Below, piece by piece: positions 44,201 to 55,739 of a DNA stretch of 64,000 nt; position 1 is the first letter of the stretch; each line of letters starts with the position of its first letter. The position numbers were made by a program, and so were the translations under genes. The DNA comes from Favolaschia claudopus. Its lineage: Eukaryota > Basidiomycota > Agaricomycetes > Agaricales > Mycenaceae. The notes beneath the pieces are model-generated. The model was not told where the DNA came from. It did not search any database and saw nothing but the letters and a program-made list of their open reading frames with translations. The DNA is taken from NCBI GenBank assembly GCA_037176885.1, contig JAWWNJ010000001.1, forward strand, positions 4,092,001 to 4,156,000, in the 5' to 3' direction.

Positions 44201-47200
44201 ATGTTCTGGTCTTGAAGAAACAGAGCGATGGCTTCAGATGTTCGACCTTCTGTGAGATGAATCTCAGCGGCAGCAGAAAAGTCTCCGGAAGATTCGAGAA
44301 CGGCTGCACGCTCGCAATCCATCCCGCGTTCTTCAAGGTAAGTCAAAGCATCGTCATCCCCCGGAAACAGTTTTCGGGCTTTCCTTCAAGTATAGAGAGA
44401 TCGCGTGAGCAGTTCATCCTTTCGAAAAGTCTGAATGAGCCTGACCCTATATGCCCTTTGTTGAAATAGAATATCCGTGCAACAGCAATGACTTTCTCGA
44501 CAAGGTCGGGCTCGATGTCCTGTTTGTGAGCTTCTACGGTAGCTACGGCTTCGTCGATTTTCTTGGACCGAAGAGAAAGTTGTGCGACTCTGCCAAAGGA
44601 TCGTGCTGAGGTGTAGGCAGCTATCGCCTGATCAACATCGTCGGCTTCCTCGAAGCATTCGCCAGCTTTGCGATAATAGACTTGGACAGCTTTTTCTGCT
44701 CCATTACGGGCACATTCCCTGAACAAAGCGGCAACTCGACCGAAGGCTATTTTGCGAGCCGCAATTTGGCGACGAATATTCGCGGGCATGCCGCTTGCCT
44801 CTTTGAAAAGGTGGTAAGCCTCAGCAACGGCGGCTTCATGCGGCATGTATGCGCGCGCAAAACATAGCCTTGCTTGTGAGTATCGCTCATTGTCGAAGAG
44901 CGTCCTGGCCTGCTGCTGCCATTCCTCCCCTGAATCCAGTGTCAATTCGAGGAATATTCTACTTCGCGAAACGGTACATACGCGTCGATGATATGGCGAA
45001 TCGCGGGGTATCGACACCTAATACACAGTTTTGTATTTGGTCTCTGCTTGTCCAGAGGAGCTGCCATAAGTTAGCCTTTGATACGTTGATTAAAAGACAA
45101 TGAACCAACCCTCATGGGTTCACCCTTTGTGGAGCAATCTGCGATCCAAATATTGTTACGAGCTCTGGTAATAGCAACATATAGAAACTTGAGCTGTGCA
45201 AAGAAGGCAGTCAGACGCGGGAATTCAAGTTTCGCTGCCTCTCACCTCGCTGCATATGATGGCATGACGCATGCTATCCAACGTAGGAGCAGGAGGTCCG
45301 TCCGCAACGAGGTTCAACACGATGCGCCACTGTGCCTCTGTCGCGGCCGAGTCCGCGAAAAAGTTGTACAACAACACCTTGTGGATCCATCAGTGCTACG
45401 CGGATTAAATCGTATGAAACGACACACATCATTGAACTCGAGACCCTTGCTCTCGTAGAGAGTCCTTGTAAGAATGAATGAGACGGGTCTGACCCACTGG
45501 GTCAATCCTGAACGCACATGACAATTCCTATTTCTCCAACGAGTTCTTCCAATTCTTTCTTGGCGGCTTCATCGCGAACAAGGATACCTGCCAAATCTCA
45601 GGGAATAGCACACGAGGAATTTTGGGAACGGAAACACGTACACTGGTGAGCACCGAAAACTGTTGAGTCTCTATTCGACTGGAGTCAATACGTGAAATAT
45701 TGGGAGAGAACGTGGACGCACGAAGATTCGTTTCCAAAGAGAAATTGCTTGGATTGGGTATTTTCGGAGTCCCAGTTGGTGAAAAATATAGGTCGCAGAC
45801 CATCGACTGTCCCTCTCTCCGGCTGAAGCTTGTCAATCGATTCGGGCCAAAATTCAGTCAAGGTTTCAATGATGGTGCGTGCGCAGTCCACAATACGTGT
45901 CTGAGAGCGATAATTGACCGTCAATTGGAACTCGTGTGGGGGTACAAGCAGATGGAAGTTGAGTTCCGGATGTTTTTGCTGTCGCTTGCTCTAGGTATTC
46001 AGCTTAATCGACGAAACTCCCTGCAAACGCCGCGCAACGTACTTCAGTCCGATGTAAAAACGCTTTCAATTCGTTGAACCGGAAGGAGCTCCCGGCGGCA
46101 ATAGTTTGAGCCGTGTCTCCAGCCCAGAACAACCCGTTCGGATTATGACAAAGGGAACGCAGAACTAAGAGGTTCAGATGAGTAGCTGGTCGTGAAAGGC
46201 AGGGAACAACTTGCGTAGAGCATCGATCAGGAGATTGTCTTGGGCTTCATCTACATACCTGAGAACAAAAATTCAGTGGAAGTCGCGGACCAAGTGACGA
46301 ATCATACAAATAATCTATCTTTCGACCGGGAACCCCATTTTTTGTGAAGAATTCGAGAATCGAGTGAGTACTGTGCACCTTGTTAATAGGGCCACTCGTC
46401 AGTCGAGCTTGATATTGCATTACCGTTGTGCGGCATCGCTCTCGCCGTACTGACGTTTTTTGCTCAAATACGTCTCGAACAGATCATAGATCTGTTCGCG
46501 TTGGCTCACGAATTGCCGTCGATCGCTCAGCTGCAGATATGACTTGCGGTCTAAGCAGGAAGCCGTGGTGTTCAACGTTCCCTCAGAACCAAGAATAACC
46601 CCTGGAATTCTTGTGAGCTGCGAGATATGTTCAAAACTGTACAACGAACCCAAGAACTCGGAAAAAACCGTTGATGGCTCTGTTAGGATCGTTGCGTCAC
46701 TCATAGACAAAAAAATTTGAACTTGATCATGTTTACTTACCAAGTCCTTTGCGCAACAGCTCAGGGAAATGAGCCCAATAGTCTTTCTGAAACTTGTCGT
46801 ATGTGATGGTCGCTTTTCTAGATACACTGGAGCTCGCCAACATATCATTTTCAATCATGCAGCACAACTGGAAGCGCAATCAGTTCATGCCAAATCGTCA
46901 GAGAGTAGTCATTGACGCATACATGCTCGAACGAAACAAACAACGGAAAGTCCGCGTCTTCCAAATCGCTGAACTTCTTCGGCAGGTCGCTCCTCCAATC
47001 CTTGTCTTCTTCAGCTACCAGAAGTCTGTCGACCTTTTTGGACGCTTTGACATTTCCTATCACGGTGACCGGTCGATATCCTCGGAGGAGGTGCTCGAAA
47101 TGGGCTCCGACTTTCTCGGCGAGTACCGATGATTTACAGACAAACATTTGGCGAATTTTCCGAGTAGTCGGCGGGGCCAGCTCGGAGTACGCTTCAACCA

Positions 47201-49417
47201 TGAGCATCTTGTAGATTATCGTCGTGCTTTTCCTGAAGAGGAAAAAACAATGATTTTGTGCGGAGATCTAAACATACAGGACAGCAAACACACCCAGTGC
47301 CGCTCCTCCCGATCACATAGCACGAATGTGGATGTTCAATGATGTTGAGTTCCCCAGGGCTGCGCAATTAGTCAACTGAGACCTGGGCTTCAAGGCGAGA
47401 GACGCACGAGATTTCAAGAACGACCGCCACATCGCGATCCTCAAGAATGTTGTTCAATAATTCCTAGATATTGAAACTTTTGCGATGCAGTTACAGTGCA
47501 ATATATCAGGTGACGAACCTGTGAAAAGCGAACAGTTTTTCTATGGGCCTTGAGTATCGATTATATAATTATGTTCGTAACTGTAACTTACAAGAGAAGC
47601 GATTGGATCTGGGGATGGCTGAACCGTGCTGAAGTTGGAAATACTTTCAACTCACCTGCTCCGCATCGTCCGAAGGCAGATCCGGTGCTGTTCCAGGAGT
47701 GAACCGCGCCTCGCCTTGGACTGGGAACGTCGCAGGAACAAACGTGTCATTGTTGATAACAGATGGTTCACGCAGGGTACACCTGCGTGTCAGCATAGCA
47801 AGTCAGAGGCATTTGAACAGGAGACGGTTGAGAACGAACCTGTCCTTGTACTGCTGGCCTCTCTTGCCCAGCTCTCGACTCATGGAGTTCCAGAACGTGG
47901 ATTTAGTGAGCTGCGCCTCCCGATACATCCCGAAGATCTTTATGGCTTTCATTCAAAGTTGATGAGCGCAGTCGACTGAGAAGAGATGCTTCACATACTC
48001 TGTTGTTCGTTCTTGCGAATTCGAAATATGCCAGTGAGTACCCAGGCAACGGAAGTATAACTTCGACATGCACCTCTTTATCGTAAACGAATGAGCAATC
48101 AATTTGATACTTCATGCTGTTAAGAACGAGTTGCGCCTTGCATTCCGGATGGATGCTCACCACCAGTCTCAGATCCTCAGTAACCATGGCTGCGTAAATG
48201 GGAACTTCAAGACTCTCCCCATTGATCTGTTTGTGATTGTCGGCAGAGAAGATACCGTTGGAGAGGTCCCTAGAATGAAAACAAAGTAAGTATGTGTGTG
48301 TGGGTGACAGTCGATGAGATTCTGAAACCTCATTTTGTGAACTATGACACGGAACAATCTGCGATCTGTACGGCTGTATTGGCGCAGGTCCTTTTCGGCA
48401 CGCGGAGTAATGTTGATCTCCCATTCGCCAAATTCGGTGGCCCGTTTTCGGTAGAGAGATGAACTACAAGGTACGAGCACATGAGAAGAATAGAGCACCG
48501 CAGAAAGAAATTCACGCACAATCTGATGGACGGAAAAACTGAGTAGATCCCTGTTTCCTGCGCATAGTCGTTGAGCTGTGGTGTCGTGACGGCGGTGATT
48601 TCTTCGGAGCTATGAGGTTGTTCAGCGTCAGGCACGTCCGTTGACTCTGCCGGAAGAACGGCGGCCTTGAGAGAGGCGATCACGTTTGGGAGTTGGAGCG
48701 CCTCCAGGTATGCCTGCGGCAAATCAAAGAGGAACATAGACGAAAGAAATGAGCTACATACATCCAAGATCGACCGCTGAGTAGCCAACACGGCCTCGAC
48801 ACACCTCTCGACCTCTTCGGGCGTCTCGGGGATGGCTAAATCAAGTCGCTCGAAGGGCGCGGGATCCAGAGTCGGTTTGTTCTGCGCACGTCGCGCGGCT
48901 TTGATTTTCTTCTGACTGGTGGCTTTGCCTCTTTTGGTGGGCGCCGCCGCTTGCTGCTCAGATCCACTGGTCGAGAGCTGGGATTTGAGGGCGTCGAGCA
49001 AGCCCGGCGCCTCCTTTACGAGGGCCAGATGTTCTTCGTGCAAATCCAAACTTTGACCGCCTTCCATGAATGAGAAAAACATGCAAAGAAGGTTCAAGAT
49101 CTTCGAAACCAGACAAGCGCCGAACGCATCTCCAGTAGTAGGAAAGCAGGAGAAGATGAGATCTTTGCTCAGGCCTGTTTCGAAAAGTTATGAGAATCAC
49201 TTTCGGGTACGGCAGAGAATGTATACACACCGGCAAGCACCAATCGCACGACAGCAGGCGATTCCTGCGAGATCAGCTCATTCAGAATCCGTTCGATATT
49301 GGTGTCGTTCACGATTGCCGTGAACTCTTCGACAGCAGCTTCGACAACTTCAACGGAAACTAGCGCAGACTTGTCGAATAAGTCGTTGCGGTACGACGCT
49401 TTGCGGGGTGGCACCAT
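41203..49417 (-). CDS. Very large TRANK1-like superfamily 1 (UvrD/Rep-type) helicase
   Basis: A single minus-strand gene of about 8.2 kb with many short introns; exon ends were not all resolved. SF1 helicase motifs occur in order along it. Motif I GRSGTGKSTT is split by an intron (about 47252-47324). Motif II VDEAQD lies at 46237-46254, motif III AGDTAQT near 46100-46123, motif IV NYRSQTRIVDCA near 45885-45925, motif V YESKGLEFNDV near 45430-45465 and motif VI YVAITRARNNIW near 45150-45195. After it comes a long helical, TPR-like region (ARLCFARAYMPHEAAVAEAY, AGECFEEADDVDQAIAAY, ERAAVLESSGDFSAAAEI). The same layout is known from TRANK1-type proteins of animals and fungi. The start at 49417 (MVPPRKASYRND) is provisional and the end (NTYDEMY) is firm. 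The role is unknown; DNA or RNA unwinding is inferred. Confidence 0.85.
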
Positions 49418-50139
49418 GGCAGAACAAGACAAGAGTATGAGGGACGCGTGCCGCAGCCTTTCTTTGTGACGAAACTAGTGCCAGTTTATTCTTACAAAGG
49501 GAACGTGTATCATGAGAAACCTGGAAGCGCCAGGGACCGTCGAAGGGATTCAGACGCCCACACAAAGGACGATCGTACAAAGACGTTGGATGATGATCGC
49601 ACGAGAGCTCATAGAGGGTCACCACTGTATCACAAACGATACCAGAAACGAGATTGTGCGCAGTCTGAGCAGGATGCGCTACATTAGCACTGTTTTTATG
49701 TTCGTCCAGAGTTCGAAATGCATCCGAGTCGAGGCTTGACACCGAGGCATTAACGAGAAGCTTCGACATGAGCGCCAAATTCATGTCCGTACGCACTTTG
49801 TTTGATTGTTCGAATTCCTTGTCGGTGGAGTGCCATAATTTGAGGGGTGAATCGGCAGGCATTTGGGAATCGGAAGCTTCGCGTTGGATCCAGCCTGCCG
49901 GCAGCAGAGCAGGCGGGCAGTCAGATGCGTGGGTAGCAGCAAAACGCGAGAATATTCGCAGCCAAGACTCAGGGGGATGCGCCAGGACCAAGCCAGGACG
50001 AGGCAAGGGATGAGGACGGTTGAACCCAGCAATCAGATGGCAGTGCCAATCTCGGAATTTGCCGAGCAACCTTTTTTTGTACAGTGGAAGCCGCTGGTAG
50101 AAATACCAAGGCCCTCCGGGCACACCTGGTACCTCTCTC
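49418..50139. other. Upstream region of the helicase gene; unassigned open frame
   Basis: No recognised gene. The minus strand has a long open frame (part of 49350-50324) whose segment near 49600-49860 looks protein-like (TDMNLALMSKLLVNASVSSL) but has no known domain. It could be an upstream exon of the helicase gene or chance. The region must also hold divergent promoters for the helicase gene and the ABC transporter. Confidence 0.4.
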
Positions 50140-50515
50140 ACCAAGGGAGGGGTTGTGAATTCTCGTTCGAGTTTTTGGTGAACCACGTTTTGGGTCGAAT
50201 TTTTTTCGTAACCCCCCCCGGGGGGGTTTATGAATTTTGTGCGAGTTGCTCGCAGAATCGAAATTTTTTCACAACCCCCCCCGGGGGGGGTTATGGATTT
50301 TCGTTTGAGTTTTTGGTGAAGCACGTTTTGAGTCGCACTTTTTTCGTAACCCCCCCCGGGGGGGTTTATGAATTCTCGTTCGAGTTTTTGGTGAAGCGCA
50401 TTTTGAGTCGACTTTTTTCACAACCCCCCCCAGGGGGGGTTTGTGAAATTTCGTTTGAGTTTCTGGTGGAGCGCGTTTCGAGTCGCAAATTTCACCTGGG
50501 GAGGGTTGTGAAATT
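50140..50515 (+). repeat. Minisatellite of about five 62-76-bp units with C8G7 palindromic cores
   Basis: Five imperfect units, each with the core cccccccc-ggggggg (one copy is interrupted by an A), followed by ttTATGAATTcTCGTtcGAG, TTTTTGGTGAAGC(A/G)C, (g)tTTTgaGTCG and a T-rich run ending cGTAA or CACAA. One unit is diverged and the last ends in cacctggggaggg. Most units are about 75 bp, a multiple of three, and lack stop codons, so both strands carry long artificial frames (about PPGGVYEFSFEFLVK). Confidence 0.85.
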
Positions 50516-50720
50516 TGAAATCATGCACTCAGGATTCCAGAAATTCTCATTTTTTGGAGGGCGAGAGGTCTCGGCCCTTTGACGCGTTGTGTGCTGGTGT
50601 TTGTGTTGATCAGTCACGACTCACGGTCACTCACGCATCGAGGCACTATCGAGGCTCGGGCGCGCAGTACCACCGCCCGTGTATCCAAGTGCCTCCACCC
50701 TCTCCACTCACCTATACACA

Positions 50721-53669
50721 ATGCTACCAGGCAAACGATTCGGCCGGCGACGCAAAGCAGTCAACATGGATGAAGGCGTCTTCGATCCCGAAGACAAGCA
50801 GAAAGTCAAACGCACCCGTCTGGGCATCTGGGACTTGTACGAAGAGGTGGAGCCGCGCTTGAAGCACGTCCCTGGCTATTGGCGATCGCAGTTGGAGACA
50901 TTCCACGAGATGAAACAGAGTTTTCCGTTCGTCTTGAAAATGCTTAGAGAGATAGGCTCGATTAGAGCCTGTTGGTGGCTTCTTGCCGGGTAAGTTCACT
51001 AGCTATGGTGGACTGTATGTATGTTTATAGTTCAGGTATCTAATCCTGACGGTTGTGGCTGCCCTGATTCCGGCGGTTGAATTATGGTGCGATCTCGTTC
51101 GGTCATTTGAGAAATAGATAAGTAATCCATCGAATATAAGGTATGCCGGTCTTTTGCTCAAAATCGTAAGCAGTAAGATTGTGTCTCTCAGCTCGACTCA
51201 TGAAATTTTGGTGTCGAGGTTCAAAATGCTGTTGAACACCGTACGGTGGACCGAGGCGTCCTCTTTCAAGTGGCTGCCAGTCGCTTGATATGCAACGCTA
51301 TTACTCGTCTACTGAACCACGGTCAAGCCTTGATCTATAGACCTCTGAACGAACGAATAAGGTGAATCTGGTCACGCCCTACCCTGTATGTAACTATAAC
51401 TCGTGTGTAGGCGACATTATTCGGTCCATACCTTCCAAGCACGAGCGAGACTCGATGTGCCAACATTTTCAGACTCGGCTGTTCAAAGACAGCTGGACAA
51501 CATCACTACGAGCTCTCGCACAAGCATCGCATGGAATAATGTACAACAAATTCTCCACTTGCTTTCAACAGGAGTGGAACTGGTCTCCCAGTTTTCTGTG
51601 CTCTACAATTTACTTCAAGATCAACGCGATGGGATATTGCTGGCTACGATTAGTTTTGGACATACCTTATTTCGGAGGAATTTCGACCAGCGGAGTTATT
51701 CGCCGTCTGGAGTATGGGCTGCCACGACGAGGTATCTAATAATTGCTGCCGTGTTCAATCGTTAACCTCGTCATACATAGGGATCCGGACTACATCAAAT
51801 CTATCGGACTGGCTCGTGCAGTTCATCAGGAGCTCCACAGGAAGGAACTTGTAGCGGGAGGGATGTTTGAGTATCTCGTTTCAAGTAATTTCTCATGTTC
51901 AACCGTGAAAATGATTCTGAAATATACATAGGCTATCGCCAGGCTACAGAGCGGCTGGGAAGCCGAGCCACGGATTTCTTCGAGGTTCCTTCTATTTCTC
52001 CAATTGCTGTCTCCCATTGACACTCCGCAGGCCTATGCCATCCACAACATGAAAAATCGACTCAACTTGACAGGCTTCCTATCCGATCCACTGCGCGAGT
52101 TGCCTCAGGTCACACCAATTCCTCAACAACCATATATCAAACATTTCACTGACATTACACATCACACATGCAGATCGTATTCACCCTCCGAGCCGTCCAA
52201 TACCCCTCAGACATCCCGCTCTCCCTCGCCTCTCTGAACCTAATCACACAAACCACCTCGAAGTTCTCACGGACGTTGTTCGATTTGTTCGAACGAACAG
52301 GGTCGGTCGTGGAAAATCTGGCGAACATTCGGAAGTTGTATGAGACGTTCGAGATACCGAATCTCATTGAAGATGGAGGGACACCTTTCCCTGAAAATCG
52401 GCAGGATCTTGCGCTTGGAGTTGCTGTTGAGTTCAGGTTCGTTGATTCATTTCAACTCTTTTTATCATTTTATCAAATTTGAACTTGGTCGTAGAAATGT
52501 GTCCTTCCGGTATCCGGGAAGTACCACGGACGTCTTGCGGAATATATCGTTCAAGATTCTGCAAGGCCAGCTTTGTGTGAGTGCCAGTCTACACGATTAC
52601 ACCTACATAATGCAAACAACCGTGTTAGGTTATCGTCGGAGCGAACGGTTCCGGGAAAAGCACTATCCTGAAGCTAATTGCGCGACTATATGATCCCACG
52701 GAAGGGCAAATATTCATCGACAATCAAGATATCAGAACCCTGAAACTTGCGGATTTGAGACGCGCCACGTCTGTTCTTTTCCAGGATTATACTTACTTTC
52801 CTCTATCCGTGAGATAATTCCATCCCTCGCATATTAATACTACGCCAACCCCGATATCACCAGATCAAGGATAACATCGCCCTAGGCGACCCAGACACCG
52901 CGCACGACGACTCAAAAATCAGGGAAGCAGCCACGCTCGGCGGCGCCACCGACTTCATCGAGCGTCTCGACGACGGGTTCGACACGTATCTCACCCGCCC
53001 TGTGGATGATGTGTACTCCTCGCTCCCGCAGGGAACGAAGACGCTTTTTGGGAGGTCGGTGCAGTATGGCGGGCTTCGCGGGGCGGCGGGTATGGCGAGT
53101 CATGCGCAGGGGTTGAGTGGGGGGCAGATGCAGCGGATTGCTTTGTGGGTGTTGTTTTTTTTTTTGCTTCTGTCAGAGCAAGGGTACTGAAGAGGAGAAT
53201 TGATTGTTGATTGTTGAAATGAATGGGTAGGTCGAGGACGTTCATGCGCGATGAGGGGGTTGGGTTGTTGTGTTTTGATGAGCCGTCTGCGAGTCTGGAT
53301 CCAACTGCTGAACATGGTTTGTTCAATTTTGTTTGAACTGCTCTGTTCTGTTCTGACGCTTTTTGATTGATATCTCTGACTCTTTTTGAACGATGCATGT
53401 AGATCTATTCGAACGCCTGCGCAAGCTTCGAGGAAGCAAGACGATGATCTTTTCGACGCATCGGTTCGGCAATCTTACTCGTCATGCTGATTTGATTTTG
53501 TTAGTCCTTGTCCTGACTTGAAGTGCTATCTTTTGTGGGCTAACACAAAGTGTGCAGATACATGAATGATTCGGTGATTTTGGAGGAAGGGACACATGAT
53601 GAGCTTATTAAGCAGGATGGAGGATATGCGAAGATATGGAAATTGCAGGCACAGGCGTTTCTTCCTTGA
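50721..53669 (+). CDS. ABC transporter with one membrane domain and one ATPase domain
   Basis: A half-size exporter-type ABC protein with many short introns. It begins [19 protein letters not shown], then a cytosolic N-terminal part ending at about 50990, where an intron interrupts the first membrane segment (LLAG joined to [17 protein letters not shown]). Weakly conserved membrane helices extend to about 52300. The nucleotide-binding domain starts [20 protein letters not shown]. It has Walker [12 protein letters not shown], the Q-loop [11 protein letters not shown], the signature [11 protein letters not shown], Walker [14 protein letters not shown], the H-loop STHR and the ending [17 protein letters not shown]. 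An unusual insert of about 30 residues sits before the signature ([20 protein letters not shown]). This type is common in Agaricomycetes with unknown substrate. Internal exon borders before 52300 are partly unresolved. Confidence 0.85.
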
Positions 53670-54589
53670 AGGTGAATGAGGAGCTCTTTGCTGGAGACTT
53701 TGGATATAGGATCGCAATCTAGAAAGTGAATTTTATTTGTGTAACGCCCCAGTTTGCCAAGTTGTAGAAAATTTCGGTATGATGATACGCGTCGCGAAAG
53801 TTCTCCATCAAAACATCCAAGAACAATTTCCTAATCGAGGGAGTTGACGGCGAACGCCGATCGGATGGATGTTGGAAATTTATTGCAACCTGTTACCTCT
53901 TGGCCCTTGAAAGCTTCAAACCCGAGTCAAAAATAATAACCATCGGTGGTCTGAGACGTCTCAACTGCCGTCCGTCAGCGCTGACAATGACTGAGAAAAG
54001 TGACATATTTATAATAACCTGGAGGCAAGACTTGGCCGCTGCAACAATGCAAGCCCGAATACCCAGTCGGAGTCGGAGTCCTCCGAGAGAGAAATGTTCT
54101 CGGATCGTGGAAATCAACGCACGATCTCCCTTCCGATTCGCTCTTGCAAGCGCGCCTTGCTTCGGCCAAGACCTTGAAATTCTTCTTCGGGCATGAGGGT
54201 TGTTGTTAACCGCTGTCATCGTCAAGCGCCAACACGCGACGTTGGCGTGTTTTTGGGCCGAAAAAAAAATTCAAGGGTGAGGGTGAGGTGCAGGTTATTG
54301 TTCTTCACCCTCTGTGTATGGTTGGTAGGACACTAGGGGCGAAAAAAGCAAATAATGGGTGACATGGACAATGAGGAGAGAGATCAAAGCGAGGTACAAA
54401 ATCGCGGCGTGATGTCACCGTAGATTGATGTGACAATTGTTCGCATCGAAACCCTGACAACCTAAAGACTCCAGTCGACATTCACTGTCTCTCCCTCCTC
54501 CTCCTCCCCTCCTCCACGTTGGCTTCAAGCCCTTAAACGCTCCCCAGCGTATATCCACGTTCATTCACACATCTCTCTCTCTAACCACA
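53670..54589. promoter_or_regulatory. Intergenic region and promoter of the DPBB gene
   Basis: No gene is recognised between the ABC transporter stop and the next start. The last 110 bp (about 54480-54589) are strongly CT-rich (ctctccctcctcctcctcc, atctctctctctaac) directly before an ATG in good context (cacaATG), which suggests a strongly expressed gene. Confidence 0.5.
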
Positions 54590-55739
54590 ATGTTCTCCTC
54601 CTCCACCCTCGCTCTCATCCTCTCCGCCGCCTCGGTTATGGCTTCCCACAACCAGCAGCAGGCTCGCTCCCACCACGCAGTCATTGCAAAGCGCGCCGAC
54701 AACACTACCGAGCACGCCTTGGACAAGCGCGCTCAGTTCACGAACAAAGAGTTCACCTGGTACCCCACCGACACCGGCCCGTGCGTCCCTTTGTTCTTTT
54801 TTGTCTGTATACGCGTCAACCTGTCTCCTCTTTAAGTGATGCCTGCACGGGCAAAAACCACAAGGACAGCGACTGGGTACGTATTTTCTCTTTTTTCTAG
54901 CTTACTTAGGGGCTGACGTTCTATTAGTACGTCGCGATGGGCTACAACGTAAATCTTGACCTCGTTTGGTATCTTGTGCCGAAGCTCAACGTTATTTGTA
55001 GCAATGGGGTGATGGCTCTGCATGCTGTGGTCGTCAACTCAAGATCACGGTGAACGGAAAGACCACCACTGCGACTTGCGTCGACCAGGTATGAAATTTA
55101 TCTTGTTCTGTGGGCCAGAATCTTTTTCTGATCTTTGTCAAGTGCGCGACCTGCCCGGACGTTGGTCAGCTCGACTTCACCAAGGATCTCTTCAAATTCT
55201 TCAGCAACGGTGACTTGGATGTCGGTGTTCTCCACGGCTCGTGGTCTTACGCCGATGGTAACGATGGAGGTGATGACCATGATGACCCTCCTCCCCCTCC
55301 CAAGACTACCACCACGAAGAAGCACACGACCACTCCCCCTCCCCCGCCCAAGACCACCTCTACCACTCATGTCCAAGAGTTCGCCCCGAAGACGACAAAA
55401 AAGACTACCAGCTCGGCCAAGCCCAAGACTTCGTCGAAGCCTTCGTCGTCTGCTAAGCCGTCGTCGTCCACGAAGAAGTCCTCTTCGGCGAAGCCCTCAT
55501 CCACAGCTGCCAAGTCCTCGTCCTCGGCTGCCCCGCCGGCAGTCCCCACCGAGGCCGTTGCCAATGCTGGTAACGTCGCTGGCAGCTCTGCTGGCTCTGC
55601 CGCCGACGACTCGGACAACTCCAAGCAAATCTCCGGTGCCATCGGCCAGGGTGGTTCCAGCGACGCCATGTCGCTTAGCTTCAACAAGCTGTTGGCGACC
55701 GCTGCCTTTGTTGCCCTCCTTGGCGCCCAGGCCCTCTAA
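54590..55739 (+). CDS. Secreted, probably GPI-anchored double-psi beta-barrel (barwin/expansin-like) protein
   Basis: Exons 54590-54780, 54837-54876, 54928-54948, 55002-55088 and 55143-55739 total 936 nt, 311 aa. A signal peptide (MFSSSTLALILSAASVMA) is followed by a pro-region with two Kex2-type sites (VIAKR, LDKR). The barrel domain (residues about 50-160) has FTWYPTDTGPDACTGK, then WGDGSACCGRQLKI, TCVDQCATCP, LDFTKDLFKF and HGSWSYADG, as in RlpA-like/barwin folds that bind or loosen polysaccharides. A Pro-rich stretch (DDPPPPPKTTTTKKH) leads into a long Ser/Lys/Thr/Pro stalk likely to be O-mannosylated. The C-terminus SLSFNKLLATAAFVALLGAQ, after small residues (GGSSDA), fits a GPI signal. 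Exon 3 is only 21 nt. The active-site Asp of expansins is not obvious. Confidence 0.88.

Noticed and set aside
49350..50582. Long overlapping frames on both strands (324 and 239 codons) as genes
   Set aside because: The repeat part is open only because most of its units are about 75 bp, divisible by three, with no stops on either strand. The non-repeat part has no recognised domain.
55367..55687. Minus-strand acidic protein frame
   Set aside because: Antisense of the Ser/Lys-rich stalk of the DPBB gene.
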